Notes under the pieces: model-generated | What the model saw: only the letters and a program-made list of their open reading frames with translations | What the model was told of the DNA's origin: nothing | Databases searched by the model: none | NCBI GenBank assembly: GCA_964017235.1 | Contig: OZ024930.1 | Coordinates: forward strand, 152,768,221-152,832,220 | DNA from: Sabellastarte sp. h YS-2021 | Taxonomy: Eukaryota > Annelida > Polychaeta > Sabellida > Sabellidae | Length of the DNA: 64,000 nt | Reading direction: 5' to 3' | Shown: piece after piece, positions 22,572 through 34,317 of the stretch | Layout: each line of letters begins with the position of its first letter | How positions within the stretch are numbered: position 1 is the stretch's first letter | Position numbers and translations under genes: made by a program

Positions 22572-24890
22572 ACCACCCTTAAATTTTGTTTAAAGGGGGT
22601 ATGCAATGAAATGTCACTTTTCCTCGAAAGTTGAAGAAATACACTCAAACTGACAAAACAAGCGCATCCACACAACCAATGTTATTTTTAAAAACACACA
22701 GAGAAGCAGTGGTAAGGGGATTTGATTGGATTCACAGTACATGTGTACGTTGTATTTTACGTTTATCATTGGTAAGCATAGCTCAGATATATTAAACAAA
22801 GTTATTGACAAAAGTGAAGGTCATACTCCATTCTGAAAAAGGTTGTAGAGAATTAAATTTTATTTTTAGCAATGATTTTATCTAAAATTGTCTAGAATGT
22901 GAAAATATTTTGAACTATTCTTAGATATAGAAAATAAAAATCCTTATTGTAAGATCACATAGGTCAATCATTAATTCATAAGCTTAAATTTTTGGTGATA
23001 TCATTTATTGTTTGGTTTAAACCTATTAGAAAATAATTACTTTCCTAGAAATGAAATGATATTCTTAATATATATATATATATTTTCTTTCTATAGTCAA
23101 TGCATAAAGGTAGAGGAACGTTGGGAATATTTCTAACCAAAAAAATTCAAATAAAATAGACATTGATTTAATGGTCACAAATACATGAATATATTTGGAT
23201 ATTAGTAATACACAAACTGTTCTGGCCATTAAATACCCTGCTTTGATAACAAGAAACATATGTCTGAGTGCTCGTTTAAGATTTATTATTTACCAAGAAA
23301 TTTTGGAAAAAAAACTGAAATATTAGAAAATAATCTTTACAAATATAAATTCATCATTTATTATCCTGGCACTGTAGAGTTGAATTCATCAGGATGCTTT
23401 TATAAATTTTATTGTTGATGTGTAAAATTACAGTGAAGTGTGGGAAACATGTTTGGAAAAAATGTCCAGATGATGTGTAAATGGTGATGTAATGTCACTA
23501 CACCAACAGCCTTGACAGGAGAAACCATGGATATAACATTGGTGATATCAACATAACTACCCTTCTTGTTTTGAACAATTCCATACAAATATCTGCATTG
23601 AAAATAGAACTTATACTGGCCTTATCAACTACCACAGTTGCTGTGTCTTTGGTTTTGACAATTTGTTTGTGTAATCTGTGTGTTTGTGTCAGGTATGAAA
23701 GATCACGTGGCCTGTGTTTTAGAACAATTTGTGTTTCCAGAAAGATACCTGATTCAAATTTACAGAGGATAAGATTTCCAAATAACAGAGAGTAATAAGA
23801 TTCCCAACTAACAGAGATGTTAAAACATTGCCTGAAGACTCTCTGGAACTATTTAGTCTACCTCTGTATAAGAAATCTCAAATGAAATATATATAAAAAA
23901 ACTCAGACATTGACTCAAATCTCAGCTCTGGGTGATGGCTTGAGTTTTATCACTGAGACAAAACTCGGGCTATTTAAATTGCCTTAATAATTGAGCTTCT
24001 AAATTCAAGTGGGGTTGAAACCCAAATTAATTCAGTCATTTTATAGAAATAAAATGGACAGGTTACCAATCGATAGAACTTTGATTCAGCAATTTATTAA
24101 CTACATTTTATTTACAAAATTTCAATCTATTCTAGCAGTCAATAATAAAAACCAACTGAAGAAGCTTGGTCTTTTTTAATAGTATTCATGTTCAAAAAAA
24201 TTTTCAGGTCAAAATTGGGGAGAGGACCCACACCACTGATATTACTCTCCTCTTCTTCCTGCTGTTCCCTCTTGATTTCTACGTAAGCAATGTTTGTTCT
24301 AGAGTCCATGAAAGTCCATGAAATTGTACACTCTCCTTCTGCATCTGGGGGTTGCGTAGGCCAGTGGTTTGAATCAATAATAAAAATGGCATATATCCTG
24401 GATGCAGCTTGTGGTCACTTCTTCTTCAGCACTGTGTCATATTCAGAATTTTGAATAAGTATGACATCAAGTAGAGGGCTGTGAGGTTCTCACAACTCCC
24501 ACTTGGCCTTTGATGATTTTTTCAGTTATTTTCTTTTAGAAACGTTGTCCTGCAGCCTAGAAAACACAAGAGAAAATGTTATAGTTTATGAACTTATGTG
24601 ACTTACCAGTAAGTCTACACACATAAATATAGTCAGTAAAGTCCTGATAACAAAAAAAACCTGCAGAAATAGTGAACATTTCGATACCAACATTTCACAA
24701 TGAAAACTTATCCAATTTAGTCAAGAAATATACTTCTTTATATTTCTTACACTTTCAGAATATACTTAAGTTAGTTTTATCATTCTTATATATATTAATA
24801 ATTCTTATATAAAGCATAATTACAAATGCACTTCAGATTACTATGGGATATAATATGCAGATTTTTAGTTATAAACTAGATATAAAAATG
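22572..24890. other. Intergenic, no recognised gene
   Basis: AT-rich sequence with an AT-dinucleotide run at about 23070-23083. No gene is supported. 24200-24560 is less AT-rich, contains GAAGAAGAGGAGAG-type sequence on the minus strand, and may belong to the Polinton fossil that follows, but I cannot show it. Confidence 0.35.
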
Positions 24891-24899
24891 CTGGTAAAA

Positions 24900-27330
24900 T
24901 GTAAGTATTACTTACACTGATTCCTTAAAGTTCTCATAGTCCATAAAGTTGACTTGGACGCTCTTATCACGCATTTTTTCTGAAGAAATGGTATGCTCAA
25001 GTTGATGATAAAAACAGAACAATGGTAGAAACATAAACTGCTTTTATACACAGGCACTCATTTTCTTTTACCTCTATTGCATCAGTGTGTATGGGTGGTT
25101 TAGATATATTCATCGGGAAGAAACCTATGAAGTCAAATTGACACATGATGCAATAGTTGTATGAGAAAATGTGTCCACTGCATTTTCAAGGTATTTGACA
25201 ATATTGTTCATTTTGACATCAATTTTCTGGAAATTGTTCCCCCATGGTGGATAGCAGCAAATGTCTTAATATATCAACATCAGAGACACAATAAGCCTGC
25301 TTTTCCTTCCTAAAATCGAGTTCACCCATCATTGTTGCATACCACTGGAAAAAGTTTTCCCCATCCTTTGTACTCATTGAGTCAATATCATACATTGGTG
25401 GTGGTGGGTAAGGTCCAACATTATTTTTGGTTTGCAGCTGTGGTCATAAAATGGGGAAAGTATCCCTTTTTTATTTTGTTAATCCCAAAAGCCTTTGGAA
25501 GAGCTGCCAGTTGCATAGAAAAAAATTCAGGGCTGGTATTCACAAAAAAAAATCTCAAACTCAGTCTCAAACTCAAACTTATGTATAATCCCTATAATTT
25601 AAGGTTTAAATCCTATATTTGAGTTTATACTCAAACTCAAATTTGAGTATATACTCAAACTTAAATATAATTTGTATTCTCGAGTGAGTATATACTTAAA
25701 CTCAGACTCAAACTCATTTATAATCCCTCTATTTAGGGATTATATTTAAGTCTGCATGTTTGAGGTTAAACAATTTTGGGCAACTAGAAACGTGAATTGG
25801 TACAATTTGTAGCACAATTAGTGTGTAAATATCAGCCAAATACTTTTAAACATGTTTTTGGCTTCTAAAATTCAAAGTTCTATGAATAAGTTTTTGAGCT
25901 TCATTCCCACAATCTAACCTAAAGTAAGGGCTTACAGACCTTCCAACATTTTATCAGTATGAATAAAAGTAATAATAATACCTTCAGTTAACATATTTCT
26001 CAAGCAGTGTCCTTGGGCCTAGGGTGCTAACTTTTTATCCTTAAATGAAATAGATACTTTTTGGCTTTCATCAAAGAAATTAGATTTAAATAGGTGACCT
26101 TTTTGTGTTCTTATTCATGATGAAATACAGTAGAATGCTATAACATTTTAACTTTAACTTTAGACACTGGCAATATGACTTAATATTTGAATTTTATCTC
26201 ACTAAAATTTCATCTCACTGAAATAGAATCTCATAAATGCAATAGTTTGTATATTGAAAAAAAATCAATTTTCTTAAGAAATATTACAAACTGAAATAAA
26301 AAGGTAATCATTTTATTAAGCAAGGATCATTTAGATAAACAATCAATAGTAATATAGCTGAACTGAAAATATTATACTTTGTTTGAACTATTGAGTACAA
26401 GTTATAAATTGTACAATCAGTACTTAACATAACATATAAAGGTTAGAGTAGAATTAGCATTCCCAGTCTTCCAAGCAGTATTACATATACTGCTTACATA
26501 TATTTCAAACTCAAATTAAGTTTGAGATTGAGATTGAGCTCATAAAGTTTTAATTTCGTTTTGGCCAATCAAATACCATGATACATTGCATTATGGATTT
26601 TGATTGGCTAAAATATTTCTAAGCTCAATCTCAGACCCAAACTTAAGTTTGAGCATATATGTACGTAGCATTTTCCATAAAAATACCAAATTTGAGTTTA
26701 TACTTATGTATGGTTGAGTTTGAGACTGAGTATAAGTTTGAGTTTGAGACTGAGAATAAGATTTTTCATAAATACCAGCTCAGGGAATCGATTATTCTGA
26801 TATTAAGTCCCATTTCAACATGCATGTGCACTATTTTATTTCCACTGAATATCAAGTTGGGAACTATGTTATTTTTAATGAGGTATGATAATAAAAAATT
26901 AGAATCATAACCTCTAGCATAGTGTGCAATTGCCATGACATTTGTTCTTTGTTTCTTGAAAACCCAAGCTCTAAACAGAACTCTGGTATTTTCTCCTTCG
27001 AATATAATCTGTCTTTTCACAAAATCAGTGCAAAGTCTCTTTACATATTACATTTTTGTCATATCTCGTTTGTCACAGTCTTGTCGGTCGTTTCCACAAG
27101 TATGGGCTTTCGACTCCTCATCAACATTTTCACAATCATAACAAACAGTTTGTGCTAAAAACTACAAAAGTTGGATTGTAAATCCCACAATCTTGGGTGC
27201 ACTCAAAATCAAAGAACACAAATTTTTTGACTGCAGTCTGTGATTTTACAGATCTAAGGTAGTACAAATGATCAGATAAAAAAATGTTTTTTTTTACATA
27301 CAGGACACTTTTACTCACTGCAAACATGAA
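24900..27330 (-). mobile_element. Polinton/Maverick fossil: protein-primed DNA polymerase B remnant
   Basis: Two stretches on the minus strand belong to a family-B, protein-primed DNA polymerase of the Polinton type. An exonuclease-domain part lies at about 26785-27330 and a later part at about 24900-25530. They are separated by a 1.25-kb TIR element that inserted into the fossil. The copy is broken, with several breaks. No capsid, protease, ATPase or integrase gene of the element is recognisable, and no terminal repeats were found. It is probably an old remnant of an element that was once far longer. A protein-primed polymerase from a linear plasmid or adenovirus-like source is less likely in animal DNA. 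Confidence 0.7.
25527..26784. mobile_element. TIR element (MITE-like) inserted in the Polinton fossil
   Basis: The element is 25532-26779 (1248 bp), flanked by TCAGG on both sides (25527-25531 and 26780-26784). The left end starts GCTGGTATTCACAAAAA and the right end is the complement of GCTGGTATTTATGAAAAA. Inside each end is a run of boxes such as CTCAAACTCAGTCTCAAAC / GTTTGAGACTGAG, so the termini form an array of CTCAAACT units. The centre has no coding frame. A second, inner inverted pair (TTTTGGCCAATCAAAT and ATTTGATTGGCTAAAA) is present near 26555-26610. It is a non-autonomous DNA transposon; the superfamily is not clear from the ends. Confidence 0.8.
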
Positions 27331-27432
27331 AGCTTGTGTCTTATTTCATCACATTAACTACTTTCTTACAGATATGGTGGATCCAGTCCGTGTCACATTG
27401 TGGTTGATCCTCACTCAAACGTTTCGAATCCG

Positions 27433-27543
27433 GGAAAAAAGGCCTTGTGGAAAAAAGACCTTGTGGAAATAAGGCCTTGTGGTAAAAAGGACTTGTGGAA
27501 AAAAGGCCTTGTCATTCTTGGAAATTTGGAAAAAAGGCCTTGT
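27433..27543 (+). repeat. 16-bp tandem array forming the left MULE TIR
   Basis: Units start at 27433, 27449, 27465, 27481 and 27497, exactly 16 bp apart, then at 27528 after a 15-bp spacer. Variation is limited to one or two bases per unit. The repeated units are candidates for multiple binding sites of the FLYWCH domain of the encoded transposase. Confidence 0.9.
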
Positions 27544-27855
27544 GTAAAAATATTTTTGAATAATGAAATAAAAATTTTAATAAAAATTTTCAAGATTTTT
27601 AAAGCCAGAAGTAAAGTTAGAAGGTAATGGGAAGTGAAGTAGAGCATAGAATTAAGTAATGGGGGATAATTAAGCCACACAGAGACAAACACAAAACCAG
27701 AGACTTTTGTAAGTGTACCCCTGAGCAGGTAATCAACAGCTATGAACAGGTAGATGAAAGAAATTAATTTTAATCTTTCATACAATGGCTTACCAAATAA
27801 GAGCCTATAAAAGACTCCCAAATTTATTTACTTCATTATATCTAAGTGAGACAAC

Positions 27856-29310
27856 ATGGAGTTCATTACAAATAATAAAGGAGGGTCAAAACTGTGTTTT
27901 GCGGGTTTCATGTATACTCAGAAGACAACTACTGGAAGACAGATCCAATGGCAGTGCTCCAACAGGAGGGCTTACAATTGCAAGGCGTGCCTCTACACAT
28001 CCTTGGAGAAAGAAAATCCTCATGTAACCAAGCCTCATTCCCATGACCCAGATTTTAAAGCAATAGAAGTTGCAAAGTCAAAAGCAGAGATGAAGGCCAA
28101 AGCAAAGACATCCAGGGAGAAGCCTGCTCAAATCCTGTCCGGTCAGTTAGCTGAGATGAGTGAAGACATCAGAGGAGCAGTGGGAAATCTGGACAGCCTG
28201 AAGCGAAATATCCGGAATGTGCAGAGAGGTGCTCGACCCAAGGAGCCCAAGACTTTGTCTGAGCTCACCATTGAAGACGAGTGGGCACAAACTGCAACTG
28301 GCCAGCAGTTCCTTATCCATGATAGCGGGCCAGGTTCCAATCAGAGGGTCATAGTGTTTGCCAGCAGTGAAGGGATTCGTCACCTAGCCACCAAAGGAGA
28401 CTGGTTTATGGATGGTACTTTTGATACTGCCCCAAAACTTTTCACGCAGTTGTACGTTATTCGAGCCAAGCTTGGAGAGTCTGCAGTTTCATGTGCATAT
28501 GCTCTTCTGACAGGGAAATCCCAAGGTCTATACGAGGAAATGCTCAGGGCAATATGTGACAAGGCAGAAGAATTAGGGTTTACCTTAGATCCTGAGATAG
28601 TGCATATGGACTTTGAAAGATCAGTTATAAATGCAGTGGCACACACCTTTGGGCCACATGTTACCACAAAAGGCTGCTTTTATCATTTGACACAGAGTTC
28701 ATGGAGGAAGGTGCAAGAACTTGGCCTGTCATCAGCATACAAAGAAGATCCAAACATCAAGCATTTTTGTGGCATGATTGATGGATTATCATTTCTCCCA
28801 GAGGATGATGTACATGCTGGCATGATGTATCTAAAGGACCATGTTCCCACAGACCTTGAGCCCCTTCTTGACTATTTCGATGCCACTTATGTGTCTGGTA
28901 CATATCGACCCATCCGGCGCCCAGGAGAGAATGGAGAGGCATGTACTGTGCGTTTCCGTAAGATACCACCTGTGTTTTCCCCAGGCCTATGGAATGTACA
29001 TGAGGCTACATTGGCTGGGGGCGATCGCACCAACAATCACTGTGAGAGTTGGAACAACTCCTTTAAACAATTAGTTGGTCACAGCCACCCTTCCGTTTGG
29101 CGGCTTGTCACTCACCTGAAGGAGGATGAAAGCTTAATGAGGACTCTCATAATCCAGGAAAACAGAGGACAGCCACCCACTAAGCGTGTGAGAAAAACCA
29201 CAAAGGATTTACAATGCCGACTACTCTATCTTTGTGAGGCCAGGAAAAGTGGAACCAAATCAGTTGAGGACTTCTTACAGGGCATTGGACATTGCATTAG
29301 ACTGATTTAA
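27856..29310 (+). CDS. FLYWCH-MULE transposase, complete ORF
   Basis: This 484-residue frame is uninterrupted. Residues about 5-65 form a FLYWCH zinc-finger-like domain (WQCSNRRAYNCKACLYT, then HVTKPHSHD, giving Cys34, Cys42/45 and His61/63). Residues 70-150 are charged and helical. The MULE transposase core follows: DWFMDGTFD (Asp186), then HMDFERSVINA (Asp252), then GCFYHLTQS with the CxxH pair Cys274/His277, and NNHCESWNNSF (Glu397). These are the three acidic catalytic residues and the CxxH of the MULE domain (PF10551 type). The tail (about 410-484) is basic. The protein should cut out and reinsert elements bearing its TIRs. The ATG is the first in frame after a leader that begins just inside the TIR array. 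No intron is needed. It sits alone in the element, which is normal for animal FLYWCH-MULEs. Confidence 0.92.
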   Translation: MEFITNNKGGSKLCFAGFMYTQKTTTGRQIQWQCSNRRAYNCKACLYTSLEKENPHVTKPHSHDPDFKAIEVAKSKAEMKAKAKTSREKPAQILSGQLAEMSEDIRGAVGNLDSLKRNIRNVQRGARPKEPKTLSELTIEDEWAQTATGQQFLIHDSGPGSNQRVIVFASSEGIRHLATKGDWFMDGTFDTAPKLFTQLYVIRAKLGESAVSCAYALLTGKSQGLYEEMLRAICDKAEELGFTLDPEIVHMDFERSVINAVAHTFGPHVTTKGCFYHLTQSSWRKVQELGLSSAYKEDPNIKHFCGMIDGLSFLPEDDVHAGMMYLKDHVPTDLEPLLDYFDATYVSGTYRPIRRPGENGEACTVRFRKIPPVFSPGLWNVHEATLAGGDRTNNHCESWNNSFKQLVGHSHPSVWRLVTHLKEDESLMRTLIIQENRGQPPTKRVRKTTKDLQCRLLYLCEARKSGTKSVEDFLQGIGHCIRLI

Positions 29311-29689
29311 AATTTGTAATTCTTAGACTGATTTACTATGTACAGTAATGCTTTTTAAACAGATTTAGTGTGTGCAGTAGTGCTTTTTAAACAGGTTTAG
29401 TGTGTACAGAAGTGCTTTTACACAGATTTATTATATATAGTAGTTCTTTCTGGACTGATTTATTTTGTTTATTATATATAGTAGTTCTTTCTGGACTGAT
29501 TTATTTTGTACAGTTGTGCTTTTTAAACTGATTTTCTATGTTCACTAGCTTTTCACATATGATGTCTTTAAATGTGAATCAAATATAAATGTGCTTTTTG
29601 ATTTAATATGTTCTTAATATGTTTAATCTTGTTAAATCTTTTAAAAGAAAAATAAAATTATAAAATAAAATCATAGCCAAAAAATTTAT

Positions 29690-29803
29690 TCCACAAGGCC
29701 TTTTTTCCAATATCTAAATATTTACTAGGCCTTTTTTCCACAAGGTCTTTTTTCCACAAGTCCTTTTTTCCACAAGGTCTTTTTTCCACAAGGCCTTTTT
29801 TCC
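29690..29803 (-). repeat. 16-bp tandem array forming the right MULE TIR
   Basis: The complement of GGAAAAAAGGCCTTGT is repeated at a 16-bp period, with one degenerate spacer near 29710-29730. It mirrors the left array. Confidence 0.9.
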
Positions 29804-29814
29804 GCATACCCAGA

Positions 29815-30180
29815 CTTCTTCATGATCTTCTAGAGCTTTCCTCTTCTGGGCAGAAAACTTTTTCTGATCCCCCTTTTTAATATTCTGATACACTTTTTCT
29901 GTATCAATTTTTTTTTCTTTGGCATTGGTATTTTCAACATTATTTTTTGCAATGCCTACTGCTACATCCGTTATAGGTCTACCATTGGCACCACTTCTTT
30001 CAATTCTGGCAACGCCTTGCTGAACTTCAAACTCATCTGTGACATCTAAATTCTCCTCACTTTGGAGAACATTTTTACAGCATCTATGATCACATATTGG
30101 TTCATTTCATTGAGTGGTCTTGGGGGAATAACAACTGGCTTCTCTAAAGCTGGATAGTTATAATATATATACAACCAACA
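29815..30180 (-). other. Possible coding remnant next to the MULE
   Basis: The minus strand reads a Lys/Glu-rich protein-like stretch without strong disruption over about 100 codons. I do not recognise it. Since it lies upstream, in the same sense, of the Polinton polymerase remnant across the MULE, it may be part of that fossil, and the MULE may have landed within it. This is inference. Confidence 0.3.
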
Positions 30181-30546
30181 TCTCCCTCCTCAAAGTCTTC
30201 AAACCCGCTCTGCAGTGAAACATATCTCCCAACTCACCCCTTAGATCTGATAGTGGCTTTCACTCCCATACTTTATTGAAGTGGACAGCACAACATTGTT
30301 ACCTGATGATTCCACCTGACAGTTAAAAAACCTACAAACTGCAATGACAAAGATACCTCAACTGTACAATCGTCTGGAAGCTTACAACAGTGTGCTAATA
30401 CTTCAGGATATTCATTATTTGCTATAAATTTACATTATTTATTTTCTATATGTAAGTATTACTACACTTCTAAAAATCTTCTGTTCCATTTTGTTTTATG
30501 TTCCAGTTAAAGTAAAACACAAGTGATTTTTACAATGCTTTATAAA

Positions 30547-31752
30547 GGGAGCTGGATGAATCGGTCCTTTGCCAAATCGGCCCTCAGCAAATCGGCCCCC
30601 TAAAAAAGTCGTCCCTGGACAAATCAGCCCCGTAAAAATTTGGTCCTGGACAAATCGGACCCCAGTTGAAAACTTTTGTAATTAAAACTTATTTATAGAC
30701 CTGCAGAGAGCATTCGACTGGGTTGATAAAGATATTTCTTCAGGATTATTGAAACAGAAAAATAAGGGGTCCTTTTCAATAAAAACGACATGCCTTAATT
30801 GAGATAGTGATGAATTAAAATTTTTATAATTATGTGTAAGGTGAGAACTTTGGCTAGGTGTGATTAATACACATAAAAAATAATTGGATCATGTAATTAA
30901 TCCCTTTTAACCTATATCCATTACATACTTGTTTATGTAAGAATTATTAAAAGTGCAATTATACTAAATGCTTAGCCTCTGCAGATGGGATCATAACTTT
31001 TGTGATCTTTTTAGAGAAAATAAGAAGCCTTTTATAGAAGAATGCATCATTTAATTGTAATCAGGCTGGATGGGTGGATAAATATGCATGACTATGTATT
31101 GACAGTAGAGACAATAGCTTATATGTTGTTTAACTAAGTGTAATTAACATATATGAAAGATGTCATGATGCTGTAATCAATCCCTTGTATCCTAAGAATT
31201 ATTAATAGTGCAATTACATTGCCTGCACAGCCTCTGTTGATGGGATTTTAACTTTAGTGATCTTTGGTATTTGTTTAATATAGGGATTACTAGGTAAAAC
31301 TTTAAACAAACAAACAATATTAGACATTAAAAGCTGATTGTTCCCTTTGATGTCCATGCAGAGGATAATTATCTCCCCTTTGTGGGCATAAAAGAGAACA
31401 ATGGACATTTTATTTATTCATAATATTTTATCTATTCTTGTGACTGGTAATAATACAATACCTATTAGGAGGAAAATGAAATAATACCAGTCACTGTGAA
31501 GATTTTGAATACAAATCTATGAGGTCAGAGTAAACTGAATAGATACATAGAACTCACTGGTAAACCTAAATGTCTGGGTGTTATTGTGAAAAAAATTACA
31601 CAAATCTTATGTACACTTATCTATCTATATCTAGGGGGCCGATTTGACCATAAATTATTTTACAGGGGGCCGATTTGACCAGGTAATTTTATTTTGGGGG
31701 CCGATTTGACAGGGGCCGATTTGGCAAAGGGCCGATTTGTCTATGATTCCTC
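30547..31752. mobile_element. TIR element with repeated CAAATCGGCCC boxes
   Basis: The left end (about 30557-30665) carries at least five forms of CAAATCGGCCC, and the right end (about 31635-31740) carries five copies of GGGCCGATTTG, so the ends are inverted arrays of one box. The best-aligned tips share CCTTTGCCAAATCGGCC. TATAAA lies just outside both ends (30541-30546 and 31753-31758) and may be part of a target duplication, but I cannot extend it to a full match. Inside, about 100 bp recurs at a spacing near 257 bp: AAGAATTATTAAAAGTGCAA and GCCTCTGCAGATGGGAT at 30941-30990, and again with changes at 31195-31243. There is no coding frame. It is a non-autonomous DNA element. Confidence 0.75.
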
Positions 31753-32344
31753 TATAAAATATTATCTTTAAAAATTTTACTCTCTTTACTGGAGATGTCA
31801 TAACTTTCTTGACAAATGGTAAATATTAATTACGATAAATTCACTAAAGAAATTGAAGCACTATTCCTCATACTAAACACAGATGGGAGCGCTCACTACT
31901 GTTAAAGACTTGACTCTCTCGGTTCTCCAAGAAGAGTTGTTGTTCATCCAGGTCAGTACTTTCAATGCCAATATTTCAAAAATATTTCAATAACAATATT
32001 AACTGCTAGGAATCTTGAAAGTTACTAGGGGGCATGATAGATTTATGTTTCTGTTTTATTTTACTGGCAAACTTACCCAAATAAATATTAAGTGTAAGAC
32101 CATTTGTGGTAAAAGATTTTAATAGACATTTATTGGTACAGAGACTCTGTAACTAGAACACCGATTTCCACAAGCATTGGATCTATTCATTGCTGCTTAC
32201 ATTTCAACCTAAGAAATCTGACCTCAGAACCTCAAAGCTTGTTCCACTTACTTTAGAACTCTATTGTCTAAGTCAGTTGTGTACAACTAGCAAAAAATTA
32301 GATGATGCCTTTGCATTATTAGTGTTGCAATGGTAACTTGTTTT

Positions 32345-32710
32345 TAATCCCAGCCCATAAAGGCTGGGGTTATAGTTGTCCCCCGTGACATCCGGGCAGC
32401 AGCATCCGCAGGCAAAAGGCTTGTGGGTATTCCACAGCCAAAACCAATGCACAGATTTTTACCAAGTTTTCAGGGTATGTTTACCTCAAGAGGATCTAGA
32501 AGCTGATTAGGTTTTAGAGGTATCTGGCAACAAATGTTGCCATGGCAACACTTTTAAGGATTTTGGGGTCTTAAAGCTTTTGGGTATTCCACAGCCTAAA
32601 CCCATGCACAGATTTTCACCAAATTTTCAGGAAATATATACCTCAAGAGGATCTAGAGCTGATTAAGTTTTTGTTGATATCCAGTAACAGCTGTTGCCAT
32701 GGCCATAGAC
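32345..32710. repeat. Tandem repeat with unit near 165 bp
   Basis: Two units share GTGGGTATTCCACAGCC, ATGCACAGATTTT.ACCAA, TTTTCAGG, ACCTCAAGAGGATCTAGA and TGTTGCCATGGC. They are preceded by a GTGACATCCGGGCAGCAGCA head that could mark an element end. Their style (CACAGATTTTCACCAAATTTTCAGG) resembles the repeats at 55.9-58.1 kb, so they may come from a related tandem-repeat element. Confidence 0.6.
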
Positions 32711-32714
32711 AATA

Positions 32715-34070
32715 GAAAGTTTACAAAACCCATATATCATTATTAAAGTGTAGCAGTCACACTCCACCTACTCCTAGAACTCTTTACCTTGTATTTAAGT
32801 GTTACGAATCGATAAGTAATATGAGCGATTGTGTTCAATGAAATTAAAAAAAAAAACACTTGCAAAAGTTCCAGTTTGTGTGGAGAGTCTGAGTTGATTG
32901 TTTGAGTTCTATTTACATTAACTGTTCTATTTACATTAACTGGTCCGAATTTTTAGTTTAGTGTACTTACATTAAGTTCTTGCCATCAAATACTAGTTTT
33001 GATATAATTTTGCAAAGCCCATCCAAATCCAAGTCTAAATCCACAGATCTTGGTGCTGTGGAGTTAACAGTTTGATATTTAATGAGTTTGCTATATGTGA
33101 GAATTTCAGTAAAGATCGGTTTGGAGATATATAACTTTAGCTGTTGAAATGGTACATATTTGTGATTTCTTTTTTATTTTACAAACTACAACTAAAATTT
33201 GTAAATGTACATTACCAATATAAGACTGGTTTCATCATATTAACAAACTATTGCTATATAGTCAGAATTTTGTGTCAATATTTTTTATCCAGTGAAAATA
33301 TGATTTATCTTTATTGTTGTTTATTGGATAGTTATTGCAAGCAAAAGAAATGTCAAATTTTGTCCATTTATGTATAAGCTGTTAACACAAATAGGATTAG
33401 TGACTGGCAAATGAAATCTCAGGTTTATTCATTTATCTGTTAATTTATTTAACCAGTTCTGATCACTAGTTTTATCTTTCATTTTAAAAATATTTTATGG
33501 TAATTTATTTGCTAAACTACCATTTTACATTTATTCTTACAAATTTGTGAAAGAAATTTGACATAATCAATCCACCTTTAACAATATCTAAATAATACAG
33601 CAGCACTATTTTATAAAATGTTTGAACTTTCCTCGATGTTGAAATAGGATTGTATGCCAAGATTTTGATATATACAGAAGAATTACAGTATTATTTCAAC
33701 TTGTTCACACTAATCAATATCAAAGACCTAGTCTGCTAATACATGAATATCAAGTTTGCATCTTGTATGTCTCACCTTACTGTATTTCCTGGTTGTTGAA
33801 TGGGATGTAAAACTTTTACCTTACTGTATACAGCAGATATATACTATCATTTGAAAGCATCATTTGTTTTATTTTTAAAGGGCTGAATTAGTAGAAGGTC
33901 CTACTTTTCGGAGTTCTTATTCTTGGGAAATTACATACATTATTAAATGAACCAACAAAATGAAAAGCCAGCAAGACTCTAGATCAGGCCCTGCAATGCT
34001 TGCTATCTTATCCATGCACATACCAGAGTGGGCGTGTCTTTTTAATGCCACCAAAGCTTTACAGAAACTG
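32715..34070. other. Intergenic, no recognised gene
   Basis: AT-rich sequence; only a short SINE-tail-like scrap (GTTGAATGGGATGTAAAACT at about 33797) is recognisable. Confidence 0.4.
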
Positions 34071-34071
34071 C

Positions 34072-34317
34072 AAGCAGTTCTATGTTTATTTATTTGGGAT
34101 TTTATGTCGCTTTCAACACTGTATCACAACGGGTAGTTGGAAGGGCAGAGGAAACCAGTACATACATTTCGTCAGGGTTCTGTACTGTAAACTGCCGACC
34201 AACAGCAAGCAACTACCAGTTTCCCACTTGGGGTCATGCTGGGAACTGAACCCCGGCCTCAGAGCTGGGAGGCGAGAGTGTTACCACTCTGCCACCATGG
34301 CCCCAAGCAATTCTACG
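34072..34317 (-). repeat. tRNA-derived SINE with near-perfect TSD
   Basis: The SINE is 34085-34304 on the minus strand. Its head reads GGGGCCATGGTGGCAGAGTG (A-box-like) and then GGGGTTCAGTTCCC (B-box-like), as expected for a tRNA-derived promoter. The body and tail match the SINE at 45396-45631 in layout, including CAGAACCCTGAC and the ACTACCCGT block, ending in AAATAAATA. The flanks AAGCAGTTCTATG and AAGCAATTCTACG (34072-34084 and 34305-34317) are a target duplication with two differences, so this is an older insertion than the 45-kb copy. Confidence 0.82.

Larger units (their letters stand above)
27426..29810 (+). mobile_element. Mutator-like (MULE) transposon with tandem-box TIRs
   Basis: The element is about 2.39 kb. 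The left end reads GAATCCGGGAAAAAAGGCC and the right end, read inward, GGTATGCGGAAAAAAGGCC. Behind each tip is an array of 16-bp units GGAAAAAAGGCCTTGT: five back to back at 27433-27512, another at 27528, and at least five in inverted form at 29690-29803. The single ORF inside encodes a FLYWCH plus MULE transposase and is complete. I could not find a matching 9-bp target duplication: the adjacent 9-mers are AAACGTTTC and CAGACTTCT. Either the flanks have changed or one end has moved. Confidence 0.88.

Noticed and set aside
27417-29819. A 9-bp target duplication for the MULE
   Set aside because: The adjacent 9-mers AAACGTTTC and CAGACTTCT do not match, nor did shifting either end by a few bases.
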